Counted from the stretch's first letter, positions 35,298-43,892 are shown. The stretch is 64,000 bases of DNA from Verrucomicrobiia bacterium (GCA_014239365.1 JAAZZB010000031.1:44587-108586), one strand, 5' to 3'. The notes: generated by a model not told the origin, from the sequence alone. Made by a program: numbers and translations.

Positions 35298-35313
35298 GGT
35301 TGAGGGTTGAGGG
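35298..35313. repeat. GGGTTGA heptamer repeat
   Basis: GGTTGAGGGTTGAGGGG is the reverse complement of the TCAACCC repeat found inside larC at 3121-3148. Here it lies in the gap between the zincin and cyclase genes. Confidence 0.6.
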
Positions 35314-35354
35314 GAAACCCATTTGCATTTAGGATTTCGTTCACGGAATTTTTT

Positions 35355-35984
35355 ATGAGCTGGATTGATATTAGCGTCCCACTAAAAAACGGAATGGTCC
35401 ATTGGCCTGGCGATCCCGCGTTCCAATCGCGCCTTGCCAAAACCCTTGGCGACGACTGCCCCTGCAATCTCACCCACCTCGATATGAGCGCCCACACCGG
35501 CACGCATATGGATGCCCCGCGCCATTTCATCGCCGATGGAAAAACAATGGAAGCGATGCCCATCGACGCCACCATCGGCCCCTGCCGCGTCATTGAAATC
35601 CACGACCCCACCGCCATCACCGCCGCCGAACTCGAGCCGCACAAACTCCAACGCGGCGAACGCATCCTCTTCAAAACCCGCAACTCCGCCCGCAGTTGGC
35701 AAACCGATGCCTTCGATGAAGACTTCATTTACATCGCCCAGGACGCCGCACGCCATCTCACCGCGAGCGGCGTGATGACCGTGGGCGTCGATTACCTCAG
35801 CGTCGGCGGCTTCAAAAAAGACGGTGTGGAAACCCACGTCGAATTGCTCGGCGCAGAAGTCTGGATCATCGAAGGCCTCAACCTCGCCGCCATCGCCCCC
35901 GGCGAATACGACCTCGCCTGCCTCCCCCTAAAAATAGTCAACAGCGACGGCGCCCCCGCCCGAGCCATCCTCCGCCCGCGGTAA
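35355..35984 (+). CDS. cyclase family protein (kynurenine formamidase-like metal hydrolase)
   Basis: 209 residues from ATG 35355, chosen because family homology begins at WIDISVPLKNGMVHWPGD. The cyclase/KynB metal-site motif SAHTGTHMDAPRHF supplies His47, His51, Asp53 and His57. A later GVDYLSVGG segment is also typical. Members hydrolyse N-formylkynurenine or other small amides or lactones. No tryptophan-degradation genes are nearby, so the substrate is open. It is followed directly by an inverted-repeat element. Confidence 0.87.
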   Translation: MSWIDISVPLKNGMVHWPGDPAFQSRLAKTLGDDCPCNLTHLDMSAHTGTHMDAPRHFIADGKTMEAMPIDATIGPCRVIEIHDPTAITAAELEPHKLQRGERILFKTRNSARSWQTDAFDEDFIYIAQDAARHLTASGVMTVGVDYLSVGGFKKDGVETHVELLGAEVWIIEGLNLAAIAPGEYDLACLPLKIVNSDGAPARAILRPR

Positions 35985-35990
35985 AAAAAT

Positions 35991-36129
35991 GTGCTGCCGG
36001 CATCTTGCCGGCAGACCTTACGTGTCCCTACCAAAACTTGCACCCACCCCCTTCCGTGATATAAAAACCTCTGCGCCCTATGCGCTGAAATCGTGCGCCC
36101 CAAATCTGCCGGCAAGATGCCGGCAGCAC
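35991..36129. repeat. inverted repeat element with 24-bp arms and 91-bp interior
   Basis: The same 24-bp arms as at 10697-10759 (starting GTGCTGCCGGCATCTTGCCG) occur at 35991-36014 and, inverted, at 36106-36129. The interior of 91 bp is unrelated to the 15-bp interior of the other copy and shows no coding potential. It lies between the cyclase stop and the SDR start, 6 bases before the latter's ATG, so it must form the 5' UTR of that gene. Confidence 0.8.
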
Positions 36130-36135
36130 ATAAAA

Positions 36136-36945
36136 ATGCGAACCCTCATTATCGGTTGCGGCTACGTTGGCTTGCCGCTCGGGCAGGCACTTGCCGACGC
36201 GGGCCACGAAGTACACGGCGTGCGGCGCAACGCGTTCACCGCCAAAGGCATCACGCCGCACGCGCTCGACATCACCGAGACCGATGCGCTCGACGTATTG
36301 CCGCGTGATTTTGATTGGGTCATCAATACCGTCTCCTCCGCTCGCGGTGATGCTGAAACGCATCGAGCGGTGTTTGTGGATGGCACAAAAAACTTGCTCG
36401 ATTGGCTGGGCGATTCATCGGCGCGCGTGCTCTTCACCAGCAGCACGAGCGTGTATCCCCAAACCGATGGCGGTTGGGTGGACGAAGCCAGCCCCGCCAA
36501 CGGACCCGTGCTGCGCGAAGCGGAAAAATTTTTTCTCAATGCGCCACAAGCCACCACTGTACTTCGCGTAGCTGGGATTTACGGACCAGAACGTGGTTTT
36601 CTTTTTCGTCAATTTTTGAAAGGCGAAGCCGTGCTCACCGAGGGCGGCGCGCGTTGGATAAATATGATCCACCGCGATGACGTGGTGGGCGCCATCCTCG
36701 CCGCGATGAATTGCGAGCCGAGCATTTACAACGTGGCCGATGATGAGCCGGTAACGCAGCACGAATTTTTTGAATGGCTCGCGCAGCGTTTGAGCAAACC
36801 GATGCCGCCGGACGGGGAACGAGTTTCCCGCAAGCGGGTGGCGACGAGCAAGCGCGTGCGCAATGCGAAGTTAAAGGCGTTGGGATGGCGCTTGAAGTTT
36901 GCGACGTTCCGCGAGGGGTACGAACAGTTAATCCGTGAAGAGTAG
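36136..36945 (+). CDS. NAD(P)-binding SDR-type epimerase/oxidoreductase (YeeZ-like)
   Basis: 269 residues from ATG 36136; the track's longer start runs through the inverted repeat. Rossmann motif GCGYVG at residues 7-12, and the extended-SDR strand FTSSTSVYPQTDGGWVDE with VLRVAGIYGPERGF. The standard YxxxK catalytic pair is not obvious, as in YeeZ-type proteins. The C-terminal domain ends in RNAKLKALGWRLKFATFREGY. Substrate unknown. Its TAG stop lies in a GTAGGGCG repeat arm shared with the convergent DciA gene. Confidence 0.85.
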   Translation: MRTLIIGCGYVGLPLGQALADAGHEVHGVRRNAFTAKGITPHALDITETDALDVLPRDFDWVINTVSSARGDAETHRAVFVDGTKNLLDWLGDSSARVLFTSSTSVYPQTDGGWVDEASPANGPVLREAEKFFLNAPQATTVLRVAGIYGPERGFLFRQFLKGEAVLTEGGARWINMIHRDDVVGAILAAMNCEPSIYNVADDEPVTQHEFFEWLAQRLSKPMPPDGERVSRKRVATSKRVRNAKLKALGWRLKFATFREGYEQLIREE

Positions 36946-36970
36946 GGCGAATCCAAAGACCGCGCCCTAC
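36942..36970. repeat. GTAGGGCG inverted repeat between convergent genes
   Basis: GTAGGGCG and CGCCCTAC flank 13 bp (36942-36970). Both convergent genes end inside it: the SDR stop TAG is 36943-36945 and the DciA stop is 36967-36969. It is a short member of the GGTAGGGCG family at 2144 and 38956 and a plausible two-way terminator. Confidence 0.65.
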
Positions 36971-37347
36971 CCGACACGGAACGAAATGCGCGCGATAAAT
37001 TCTGCACCGAAAGCATTCTGCAGCCGTTCCAAAATTTCGTGCCGACGGTAGCGCACGATTTCGCTGAGCCACACGTTGCTGTCCACATTTACAAACAGCG
37101 TGCCTTTGTGAATGCCGGCGGGCTGTGCGTGCGCGGTCACGCTGGGGTCGATGAGGTTGCGCCACACTTTGGCGACCTCCGCCTCGCGCCGGCGTTGATC
37201 CAACCCCAACCGTTTCATCACGTTAGGCATCAGGTGGGCGGGAGACCGCGCGCGGTCAGCATGAGCGCGCTCTTGTTCGCTGAGGTCGATGCCCCGCCAC
37301 GCGGTGAGCACGCGCCGCGCCGCTCGCGTGGGCGGTGATGCGCTCAT
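36967..37347 (-). CDS. dciA: DciA-like (DUF721) replication-associated protein
   Basis: 126 residues from ATG 37347; TTG 37392 is possible but adds a non-conserved leader. The C-terminal DUF721 domain includes VWRNLIDPSVTAHAQPAGIHKGTLFVNVDSNVWLSEI. DciA loads the replicative helicase DnaB in bacteria without DnaC. The position upstream of nrdR on the opposite strand is a loose DNA-replication context. The N-terminal half is basic and probably disordered. Confidence 0.75.
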   Translation of the reverse strand: MSASPPTRAARRVLTAWRGIDLSEQERAHADRARSPAHLMPNVMKRLGLDQRRREAEVAKVWRNLIDPSVTAHAQPAGIHKGTLFVNVDSNVWLSEIVRYRRHEILERLQNAFGAEFIARISFRVG

Positions 37348-37558
37348 CGGTTGAGTTCGTTTGGCTTGCACAACGCGCGGAGTGTCGGCCAATTTTCGTT
37401 CTTCGCGAAGCTCACGTTATTCAAACTTGTGATTGCCAATTCGACGCGAACTTCACGGGAGCAAACTGCGAATAGGCGCGAACAAATCAGTACGCTGTTA
37501 ATAAGAGACAACGCTTGAATGCTTGACCGCACAAGTTGCTGTGTGGTACTTCTTTGCT

Positions 37559-37575
37559 GGCCACAATATGTGGCC
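37559..37575. promoter_or_regulatory. palindrome upstream of nrdR, possible operator
   Basis: GGCCACA-ATA-TGTGGCC has perfect 7-bp arms and sits 33 bp before the nrdR ATG. The ACA-AT-TGT core is similar to NrdR-box half-sites (ACAC...GTGT), so autoregulation is possible. An AAGGAGG at 37584-37590 is a strong Shine-Dalgarno sequence, but 17 bp from the ATG. A weak TTGACC (37523) lies about 18 bp before TACTTC. Confidence 0.35.
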
Positions 37576-37607
37576 TTTCTGCCAAGGAGGTTTGGAATAT
37601 TTGACTG

Positions 37608-38093
37608 ATGCGCTGTCCGAAGTGCGAATGTATTGAGGACAAGGTGATTGATTCGCGCTCGTCCAAGGAGGGGGCAATTATTCGCCGCCGCCGCGAGTGT
37701 GCCCAGTGCACGCATCGGTTCACCACCTACGAGCAGATTGAACACCAACGGTTGATGGTGGTGAAACGGGATGGGCGTCGTGAAGAATTTGCGCGGGACA
37801 AACTGCTCTCGGGTATTTCCAAGGCCTGCCAAAAACGCCCCATCAGTCAACAGGTCATTGAGGACCTCACGCAGGGTATTTATGATTCGATTTCAGAAGA
37901 ATACTCCGAGGAGGTGCCCGGAATGGCGATTGGCGAGGCGGTGATGAACGGCCTCCGCGAAATCGATCAAGTGGCCTATGTGCGATACGCGAGCGTGTAC
38001 CGCCGCTTTGAGGAGGCCGATGACTTCGTCCAAGCCGTGAAGAAACTCGAGACAAAGCATGATTCAGCTACATACCGACTGCCTGGTTTTTGA
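37608..38093 (+). CDS. nrdR: NrdR, ribonucleotide reductase repressor
   Basis: 161 residues, normal size. N-terminal zinc ribbon with Cys3, Cys6, Cys31 and Cys34 (CPKC and CAQC), then an ATP-cone (VVKRDGRREEFARDKLLSGISKACQKRPIS). NrdR senses ATP/dATP and represses ribonucleotide reductase genes by binding paired NrdR boxes. Its 3' end overlaps the next gene by 35 bp. No nrdAB or nrdJ gene is in the window. Confidence 0.97.
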   Translation: MRCPKCECIEDKVIDSRSSKEGAIIRRRRECAQCTHRFTTYEQIEHQRLMVVKRDGRREEFARDKLLSGISKACQKRPISQQVIEDLTQGIYDSISEEYSEEVPGMAIGEAVMNGLREIDQVAYVRYASVYRRFEEADDFVQAVKKLETKHDSATYRLPGF

Positions 38094-38616
38094 AACCTCC
38101 GACGGCGAAGCCATCCCTTGCTCAGCGCAGGACGTCACCGTCGAATTACTCGGCGATGCCGCGCACGAGTTGGATCCCTTTATGGTCACCGAAGCGGCCG
38201 AGGCGGTTCTCTTTCATTTCAAAGTGGACCTAAATAAATCTTCCGTATCGGTTGGTGAATTCACGCTCGCACTCGAACGCATCCTGCGCGGGTTCGGCTT
38301 CAAAGTAATGGCCGCCGATGAGGATGATTGCGATGCCGACGCCGCCGAAACCAATCTGCACGACCTCGCCCATCAAGCCGGCGAAGGATTGGAGATGGTT
38401 TTCTTCTGCACACTGCGCGACCAAATCCACGCCGACCTCCACGGCAAACCCGAACTGCTCCGCGTAAAAGGACTGCGCGAGGCGGTCAAGAAACTCACCG
38501 GCGCAAAGCAATGGAGCCCGCGCTGTCAGAAGCTCAACGATCAAATCGTCGATTATCTGCGCCACATCGTTTCCAAACATCAACAGCAAGCCAAGCTCAC
38601 GCTGATGATTGTGTGA
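38059..38616 (+). CDS. conserved hypothetical protein in the nrdR operon
   Basis: 185 residues; I do not recognise a family. It is acidic and mostly alpha/beta, with [33 protein letters not shown] near the N-terminus and a Lys-rich C-terminal helix. It overlaps the nrdR 3' end by 35 bp and the HIT gene start by one base (TGATG). The tight overlap on both sides suggests translational coupling and a link to nucleotide metabolism, but that is inference. No signal peptide or membrane helix. Confidence 0.7.
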   Translation: MIQLHTDCLVFETSDGEAIPCSAQDVTVELLGDAAHELDPFMVTEAAEAVLFHFKVDLNKSSVSVGEFTLALERILRGFGFKVMAADEDDCDADAAETNLHDLAHQAGEGLEMVFFCTLRDQIHADLHGKPELLRVKGLREAVKKLTGAKQWSPRCQKLNDQIVDYLRHIVSKHQQQAKLTLMIV

Positions 38617-38954
38617 TGACCCTCTTCGAGAAAATCATCGCCCGCGAAATTCCCGCCGACATCCTATTTGAAGACGACCTCGTCCTCGCCTTCAACGACA
38701 TCAACCCGCAAGCGCCCACGCACGTGTTGGTGATTCCCAAAAAGCCAATCCCCCGCATCGCCGAAGCCGAGCCCGAAGATCATCAAGTTCTCGGTCATCT
38801 ACTATTGAAAGCCCGCGAAATCGCCGCCGACCTTGGCCTCCAAGAAAACGGCTTCCGCCTCGTCATCAACAACGGCAAAGACGGAGGCGAAACCGTCCCC
38901 CATTTGCACCTACACATTTTGGGCGGCAGAACGATGGCTTGGCCGCCGGGGTGA
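38616..38954 (+). CDS. HIT family nucleotide hydrolase/transferase (HINT-like)
   Basis: 112 residues from ATG 38616, which overlaps the previous TGA; the track's start is far upstream in another context. The histidine triad HLHLHIL (His96, His98, His100) and [43 protein letters not shown] mark a HINT/protein kinase C inhibitor-like protein that hydrolyses AMP-lysine or similar conjugates. It ends one base before a GGTAGGGCG palindrome. Confidence 0.93.
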   Translation: MTLFEKIIAREIPADILFEDDLVLAFNDINPQAPTHVLVIPKKPIPRIAEAEPEDHQVLGHLLLKAREIAADLGLQENGFRLVINNGKDGGETVPHLHLHILGGRTMAWPPG

Positions 38955-38955
38955 G

Positions 38956-39009
38956 GGTAGGGCGGTTTCTCCGAAACCGCCGCGGCGCGCTCGGAGAGCA
39001 CGCCCTACC
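38956..39009. terminator. palindromic GGTAGGGCG element between convergent genes
   Basis: GGTAGGGCG and CGCCCTACC flank two hairpins, GGCGGTTTC-TCC-GAAACCGCC and GCGCGCTC-GGA-GAGC. It begins two bases after the HIT stop and supplies the TAG stop (39005-39007) of the convergent heme-protein gene. It is the empty form of the nested element at 2144-2252. Two-way termination is likely from position and stem strength, though no T-tract is present. Confidence 0.7.
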
Positions 39010-40111
39010 TTTTCCTCAACGAAGCCAAGTACTCAATCAAGTCCACCAACTCCGCTTCCTTCAACGTCAAATGCAATCCCGGCGGCATTAGCGAAATTGG
39101 CTGTTGTGCGCGGCTTTTGATGTTCGGCTTCGCGTGCTTCGTCACTGCGCCGGTGGGGCCTTTCACGGAAATCTCATCGTCCGTTTCGCTTTCGATGATG
39201 CCGAAAGCGGCGTTGCCGTCGTTCATCAACACCAGCCACGCTTCGTAACCGAAGGCAATCCCCGCGCTCGGATCGAGGATGGATGCGTACAATTCTGTCT
39301 TCGGCAGTTTATCGCCAATCTCCGTCAACGCCGGGCCCACTTCGATTCCCGCATCGCCCACTTTGTGACAACGCGCGCACTGCACCGCTTCGCGCAAAAA
39401 AATCTTCGCCCCATTGGCAATGTCGCCCTTGCGTTTGGCTAACACCGCCACCGGCGGCAAAGGCTTTGCATTCGCGCCCAAAAGCGGCGGCAACACCTTC
39501 GCCGCTTCCGCCTTAATCGCCGGCCAACGCGCAGTGCTCAACGCAAGGCTCGCAGTGAACTTCGCGTTCGGCGGCAACTTCCCCGCCTTCGCCAAAGCCA
39601 GCAATTGCTTCGCGCCCGCCTCGAAATTCGCCAAGCCCTTCACCGCTTCCTTGCGCACGTTGACGTGCAGCTTGGCATCGATCACCAAAGGCGCGAGCAG
39701 CGGAATGACTTTTTGGTTATTGCTGTTCCCCAACGCTTTCGCAATCGCGGCGGCTTGTTTTGCATCCTTACCGGTGAGCAACGCGGCCACGGCTTTTTTG
39801 CCGTCACCCGCCAACACCATTCCTAATGCCTCCACACCGGCGGGGTCATTGGGATGCTTCACCGCCACGGCCAACAAATCCGCTTCGCGTCCTTTCACCT
39901 GGAATTTTTTAATCAACGCCACCGAACGCGCCTCGCCCCGCACCGCATCGAGCACTTGATTCAGCCTCTCCTTGAGCGCGGCATTGGAATTCACCAAAGC
40001 CGGTTCCAGCCGGCCGAGTGCTTCAATCAACGTGTTCACCCGTTCCGGCGGCAACGGCTCCGCAGCCGATAAATTGCTAACCAACAACAAAATGGCGATG
40101 AACTGTTTCAC
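39005..40111 (-). CDS. HEAT-like and c-type heme-binding protein (PVC heme-binding domain)
   Basis: 368 residues from GTG 40111, which gives a clean signal peptide (KQFIAILLLVSNLSAA). The first ~215 residues are alanine-rich HEAT-like helices. A c-type heme domain follows with CARCH at 245-249 and a likely distal Met in SLMPPG, ending in the usual LTLKEAELVDLIEYLASL. This matches the PVC-type C-terminal heme-binding domain normally fused to the PVC dehydrogenase. Here it is a separate gene directly downstream of such a dehydrogenase that lacks heme, so the two probably form one enzyme. Confidence 0.82.
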   Translation of the reverse strand: MKQFIAILLLVSNLSAAEPLPPERVNTLIEALGRLEPALVNSNAALKERLNQVLDAVRGEARSVALIKKFQVKGREADLLAVAVKHPNDPAGVEALGMVLAGDGKKAVAALLTGKDAKQAAAIAKALGNSNNQKVIPLLAPLVIDAKLHVNVRKEAVKGLANFEAGAKQLLALAKAGKLPPNAKFTASLALSTARWPAIKAEAAKVLPPLLGANAKPLPPVAVLAKRKGDIANGAKIFLREAVQCARCHKVGDAGIEVGPALTEIGDKLPKTELYASILDPSAGIAFGYEAWLVLMNDGNAAFGIIESETDDEISVKGPTGAVTKHAKPNIKSRAQQPISLMPPGLHLTLKEAELVDLIEYLASLRKR

Positions 40112-40214
40112 ACGGGCATTATAATGGCAGACAAAAAAACCAGCCAGCATTGATGTGTGATAAAGTTGAAGATCGTTGGCGTGGGAATTCAGAAAATGAG
40201 TGACTGGGCGTTTC

Positions 40215-40345
40215 CACCCTCACCCCAACCCTCTCCCTGAGGGAGAGGGAGAATGCGCACACACGAGGAGGAAAAGTAAGGCATTCTGGAAAAAGCGCGG
40301 CCCTTCGGTTTCCCTCTCCCTCAGGGAGAGGGCAGGGTGAGGGTG
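40215..40345. repeat. 131-bp inverted repeat (CACCCTCACCC / CCCTCTCCCT type)
   Basis: CACCCTCACCCCAACCCTCT near 40215 is mirrored by a GGGAGAGGGCAGGGTGAGGGTG-type arm ending at 40345, each containing a CCCTCTCCCT-GAGGGAGAGGG hairpin. This word is known to be scattered in many bacterial genomes. It lies between the PVC dehydrogenase and heme-protein genes, possibly where one reading frame was split. Confidence 0.75.
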
Positions 40346-40361
40346 AACGGCAACTCAATCC

Positions 40362-40390
40362 AATCCGTGAAAATCTGTGAAATCCGTGTC
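40362..40390. repeat. ATCCGTGAAA-type short tandem repeat
   Basis: AATCCGTGAA, AATCTGTGAA and ATCCGTGTC follow one another, a degenerate ten-base tandem unit. The same ATCCGTG/CACAGAT word occurs in the hairpin at 14181-14222. It lies just after the stop of the PVC dehydrogenase gene in the minus-strand sense. Confidence 0.5.
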
Positions 40391-40401
40391 AAAAAAATGC
40401 G

Positions 40402-43400
40402 CTACAACCCCAACGCAATTCGGGCGAGGGCTTTGTCGCGTTCTTTGCCTTTGGGGATGAAATCGAGGGCGCGGAGGTAGCGGGGTTTGTCGGCTTCGGC
40501 GGTGGCTTTATCGAGGATGATGTCGGCGAGATACTTCGCCGCGTGCGTGCCACGACAACGCCAAATAATGTCGCGCGCGGCGGGGGTGTTGAGCTTGGGC
40601 GATGTCTTCAACCACGCGTCAAAGAATTTATTTTCCTGTTTGTCCGCGGCCAAGCCCAAGGCCTCGAGGTACCATCGATCTTTGCCACCGTGCGCGTTGG
40701 CCAGATACGCCCACAGCGCGGGGGCTTCCGGACTCTTGTGATGCCGCAGAGCAATGAGGCATTCGCGGCGGACAACCGGGCTATTATCGTCGGCCTTATT
40801 TCGGATAGAAATAAATGTGTTGAGCTTCAGTTGACGCAAAACGCGAATGGACAATGCCCGGATGTTTTCATCTCTATCAACAGCGGCCTTGATTAGCAAA
40901 GGGGTGCGGATGCCTTTGTTCTGAGCGAGCAACCAAAGGGCACGCGCCCGATGAGGTGGAGAGCCGTCCTCCAACAGCTTCAGCAAAATTGGGGTGGCCT
41001 CTTTTCGATTTTTTAATTCTGTAAATGCAATTTGCCGAACGGAGTTGTTTGGATTCTCCAAGGCTTTGACAAGGCCCTTGGCTGTTATAAAATCCAACTT
41101 CGGTTGCTTGTATCCCTTGTGCCCTTTGGGCGTGATTCGGAATAATCGGCCGCGGTCGAGGTCGCCCATTCGGTGGCCGCCTACGCCGGGGTCGTACCAG
41201 TCGGCGACGATGAGCGAACCGTCGGGTGCTACCTTCACGTCGGAGGGGCGGAACCATTTATCGCGCTTGGCGCCGTCGAGGATGTTGACGGTGGTGGCGG
41301 TGTAACCCGCGCCGCTGGGCTTCACAGGATACGCGCGAACGATGCTGGGGCCGGCGTCGCAGTGGATGAGTTGGCCGTGAAAAATTTTCGGCAGCAAGTC
41401 GCCTTCGTAAACGCAAATGCCGGTGGGCGAGCCCGCGCCGGTTTGGAGGAGGTTGGGCATCACGCCCGGATCGTTGAGATGCCAGTGGCGCAGCGGGATG
41501 GTTTTCTCGAGGTTGGTGCGTTTGGTCTTCCAGCCCGCGCCGGTGAACTCGTCTTTGTAGCCGTAGTTGCCGTACTCCATCACGTAGTTGATGCGCACGC
41601 CGCGGTTGCCGTCGTCGTCGTTGTCGCTCTGCCAAATGGTGCCGAAGCTGTCGACGGTGACCATCCAGTTGTTGCGAAAATTCCAGCCGAGCGTTTCCAC
41701 TTCGCTGCCGTCGAGTTTGCAGCGAAACACCATTCCTTCCTGATACGGCTTGCGATTGGCGGTGACCACATTGCCGGCAAGATCGATGACTGGTTTGCCG
41801 TTCTTATCTTTCAACTGTTTGCCGGAGTTGCCGAAATTGAAATACAAACGGCCGTCCGGCCCGAACATAAATTGATGAATCCCGTGGTCGTGCTGCGCGC
41901 CGCTGATGCCGCTAAAGAGCGTCTCTTTTTTGTCGGCCTTATCGTCGCCGTCCACGTCGGTGAATACCTGCACTTTATCCAGCGCGCTGACTATGACGCG
42001 TGTGTTTTTGCCATCCACCGTGCCGAGCACGCACACGCCGTGTGCGGAATCGATGTCGCGGCCTTGATAGAACACTTTCTTTTTGTCCGCCTTGCCGTCG
42101 CCGTCGGTGTCTTCAAGAATGAGAATGCGGTCGCCTTCGGGTCGCTTGTTGCGGTGGCCGCGATAGTTGATGACCTCGCACACCCACACGCGGCCGCGAT
42201 GATCGATGTCGATGTTGGACGGGCTGAGCAACATCGGCTCGGCGGCGAATAGCTCGACTTGCAACGCGGGATGGACATCGAGATTTTTTGTGGCATCCGC
42301 CGGGGTGCGACCGGCGGCGTTTCCCGGGCCACCGACCCGGGATACAGCGGCAAATTTCGGTTTCTCCGTGAATACGTGAAACTGCACGCTGGCTTGGTTG
42401 CCGCAGTTGCCTTGGTCGGTGCCGCCGTTATCGAGGCCGACGGTGGAATTGAATTTCACAAACTTGTGGCCCTTGGGCAGCGTGTAACTGACGAGCGAGT
42501 TGGCGTGCGCACCGATGCCGAAGGACACTGATTTGCCCGCGATACGCATTGGTTTGCCGCCGGCATTTTTGTTCACGTTTACATTGCCGAAACCGCTCGC
42601 GGCGCTTTTCCATTTCAACGAGGTCAAGCGCGTGGGCATCCCGGCGGCATCGATGAGCGTGGGCTCGGCCCAGTCAGCCCAATCGCAGCTGAAGCCATCG
42701 CCGCCGTCGGTGATGACGAGGTGCAGTTCCTTCGCACCCGCGATATTGGCCTCGAGCTTGGCGGGGCCGGATTTTTTGGTGAGCACTTTGGAAACCGCCG
42801 TTGCCTTTGGGCCGGTCACTTTGCTGGTCGGCTTGGGGCCGGGATTGCTTTTGGGCTTGGGACGGCGGCCGCCTTTTTTGTCGAGGTTCTCGTACAAATC
42901 TTTTTCCACTAACTTGCTGGGCACGCCGCTCGCGGGCACTTCGGCTTTGGCGACCCACACGATGGCGTTGAGGACGGTCTTGCGAAAATCGTCGTTGGCC
43001 CAGTTGAGATGATTGTGGCCGCCGGTGAAGCCAAAACCGCGTCCGCCATTGGCGCGCTCGAACGCCCACGCAACGTGCTGGCTTTCGCCCGCCGCGACTG
43101 ATTTGCGAACGGTCGGGTTGCCGCTGTGCGCGCCGTTGCCGCGTTTCATTGTGGCGGCGGGGGCGACGTCAGAGAGGATGGGCGTGACGCCTTTCATGCC
43201 CGGCGCGAAGCGCATATGAAAATACCATTCGTCGTTGGCCTTGAAGGGCTTGACGCCTTGCGTGATGGGATGCTGGGGGAGCTTTTTGAAATTGGCGGTC
43301 CAGTGCGGATTGACTGACAAATGAGTTTCAAAACAACCGCCCTGCCACGCAACGAATTCCTTGTTGCCCTTGGCCGTGGTGGGCTCCACGGCGTAATGAA

Positions 43401-43734
43401 TGGTGAGAAAGCCAACGCCCTTGTCCATGAGCTTGCCGAGCAGTTCCAAATTTTTCCCCTGCAACGCGGGGTGGCGTCCGCCGCCGTCGCTGTAAATCAC
43501 CACCGCATCGGCGCCATTGAAAACTGAATTATCCTTCGGCCAGCCGTTGAGGACGACGGTGCTCGCAACAAGATCGCTCGCGCCTTGCTTGAGGCATTTG
43601 GCGAGCAATTGAATGCCGGCGTTGTGCTCGTGCGAGAGCGGGCCGTGGCTCGGCGGGCCGGCGATCATCACGACCTTTTTGGGGGCGGCGAAGGCGGAGA
43701 CGGAAAAGGCGAGGAGGAAGATTAGTTTTTTCAT
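40402..43734 (-). CDS. ThuA-NPCBM-PVC-type dehydrogenase-HEAT multidomain protein
   Basis: 1110 residues from ATG 43734, chosen for its signal peptide (KKLIFLLAFSVSAFAA); the track's longer start runs through a repeat. Domains in order: a ThuA-like domain (about 18-270; GPPSHGPLSHEHNAG and VGFLTIHYAVEP), a Lys/Pro-rich linker, an NPCBM/carbohydrate-binding-like domain (about 320-470), a PVC-type membrane-bound dehydrogenase beta-propeller (about 490-840; EPMLLSPSNIDIDHRGRVWVCE, DTDGDGKADKKKVF) and HEAT-like repeats (about 870-1110). The DxDxDGxAD loops look calcium-binding. It has no CxxCH; the heme domain is encoded by the next gene. A sugar or polyol oxidation role is suggested by the ThuA domain and by its neighbours. 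Confidence 0.85.
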   Translation of the reverse strand: MKKLIFLLAFSVSAFAAPKKVVMIAGPPSHGPLSHEHNAGIQLLAKCLKQGASDLVASTVVLNGWPKDNSVFNGADAVVIYSDGGGRHPALQGKNLELLGKLMDKGVGFLTIHYAVEPTTAKGNKEFVAWQGGCFETHLSVNPHWTANFKKLPQHPITQGVKPFKANDEWYFHMRFAPGMKGVTPILSDVAPAATMKRGNGAHSGNPTVRKSVAAGESQHVAWAFERANGGRGFGFTGGHNHLNWANDDFRKTVLNAIVWVAKAEVPASGVPSKLVEKDLYENLDKKGGRRPKPKSNPGPKPTSKVTGPKATAVSKVLTKKSGPAKLEANIAGAKELHLVITDGGDGFSCDWADWAEPTLIDAAGMPTRLTSLKWKSAASGFGNVNVNKNAGGKPMRIAGKSVSFGIGAHANSLVSYTLPKGHKFVKFNSTVGLDNGGTDQGNCGNQASVQFHVFTEKPKFAAVSRVGGPGNAAGRTPADATKNLDVHPALQVELFAAEPMLLSPSNIDIDHRGRVWVCEVINYRGHRNKRPEGDRILILEDTDGDGKADKKKVFYQGRDIDSAHGVCVLGTVDGKNTRVIVSALDKVQVFTDVDGDDKADKKETLFSGISGAQHDHGIHQFMFGPDGRLYFNFGNSGKQLKDKNGKPVIDLAGNVVTANRKPYQEGMVFRCKLDGSEVETLGWNFRNNWMVTVDSFGTIWQSDNDDDGNRGVRINYVMEYGNYGYKDEFTGAGWKTKRTNLEKTIPLRHWHLNDPGVMPNLLQTGAGSPTGICVYEGDLLPKIFHGQLIHCDAGPSIVRAYPVKPSGAGYTATTVNILDGAKRDKWFRPSDVKVAPDGSLIVADWYDPGVGGHRMGDLDRGRLFRITPKGHKGYKQPKLDFITAKGLVKALENPNNSVRQIAFTELKNRKEATPILLKLLEDGSPPHRARALWLLAQNKGIRTPLLIKAAVDRDENIRALSIRVLRQLKLNTFISIRNKADDNSPVVRRECLIALRHHKSPEAPALWAYLANAHGGKDRWYLEALGLAADKQENKFFDAWLKTSPKLNTPAARDIIWRCRGTHAAKYLADIILDKATAEADKPRYLRALDFIPKGKERDKALARIALGL

Positions 43735-43748
43735 AAAGCGGTTTTTAA

Positions 43749-43892
43749 TTTCCAATGACCAAAACCCAATGACCAATGAGCAATGACCAAACCCCAAGGA
43801 AATCCCAATGTCCAATGCCCAAGGAGTTGGCTTTGGTCATTTGGGCTTGGTCATTCCTTGGTCATTGGGGTTTGGGTGTTGGACATTTTTCC
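43749..43892. repeat. low-complexity CCAATGACCA repeat region
   Basis: The words CCAATGACC, AATGACCAA and CCCAAGG recur on one side and their complements (TTGGTCATT, CCTTGGTCATTGGG) on the other, with a loose inverted arrangement. It occupies the 160-bp gap between the DUF1080 and dehydrogenase genes and has no coding signal. Confidence 0.6.

Noticed and set aside
41173-42252. 359-residue plus-strand frame opposite the PVC dehydrogenase
   Set aside because: Antisense to a multi-domain gene with clear motifs; composition typical of shadow frames.
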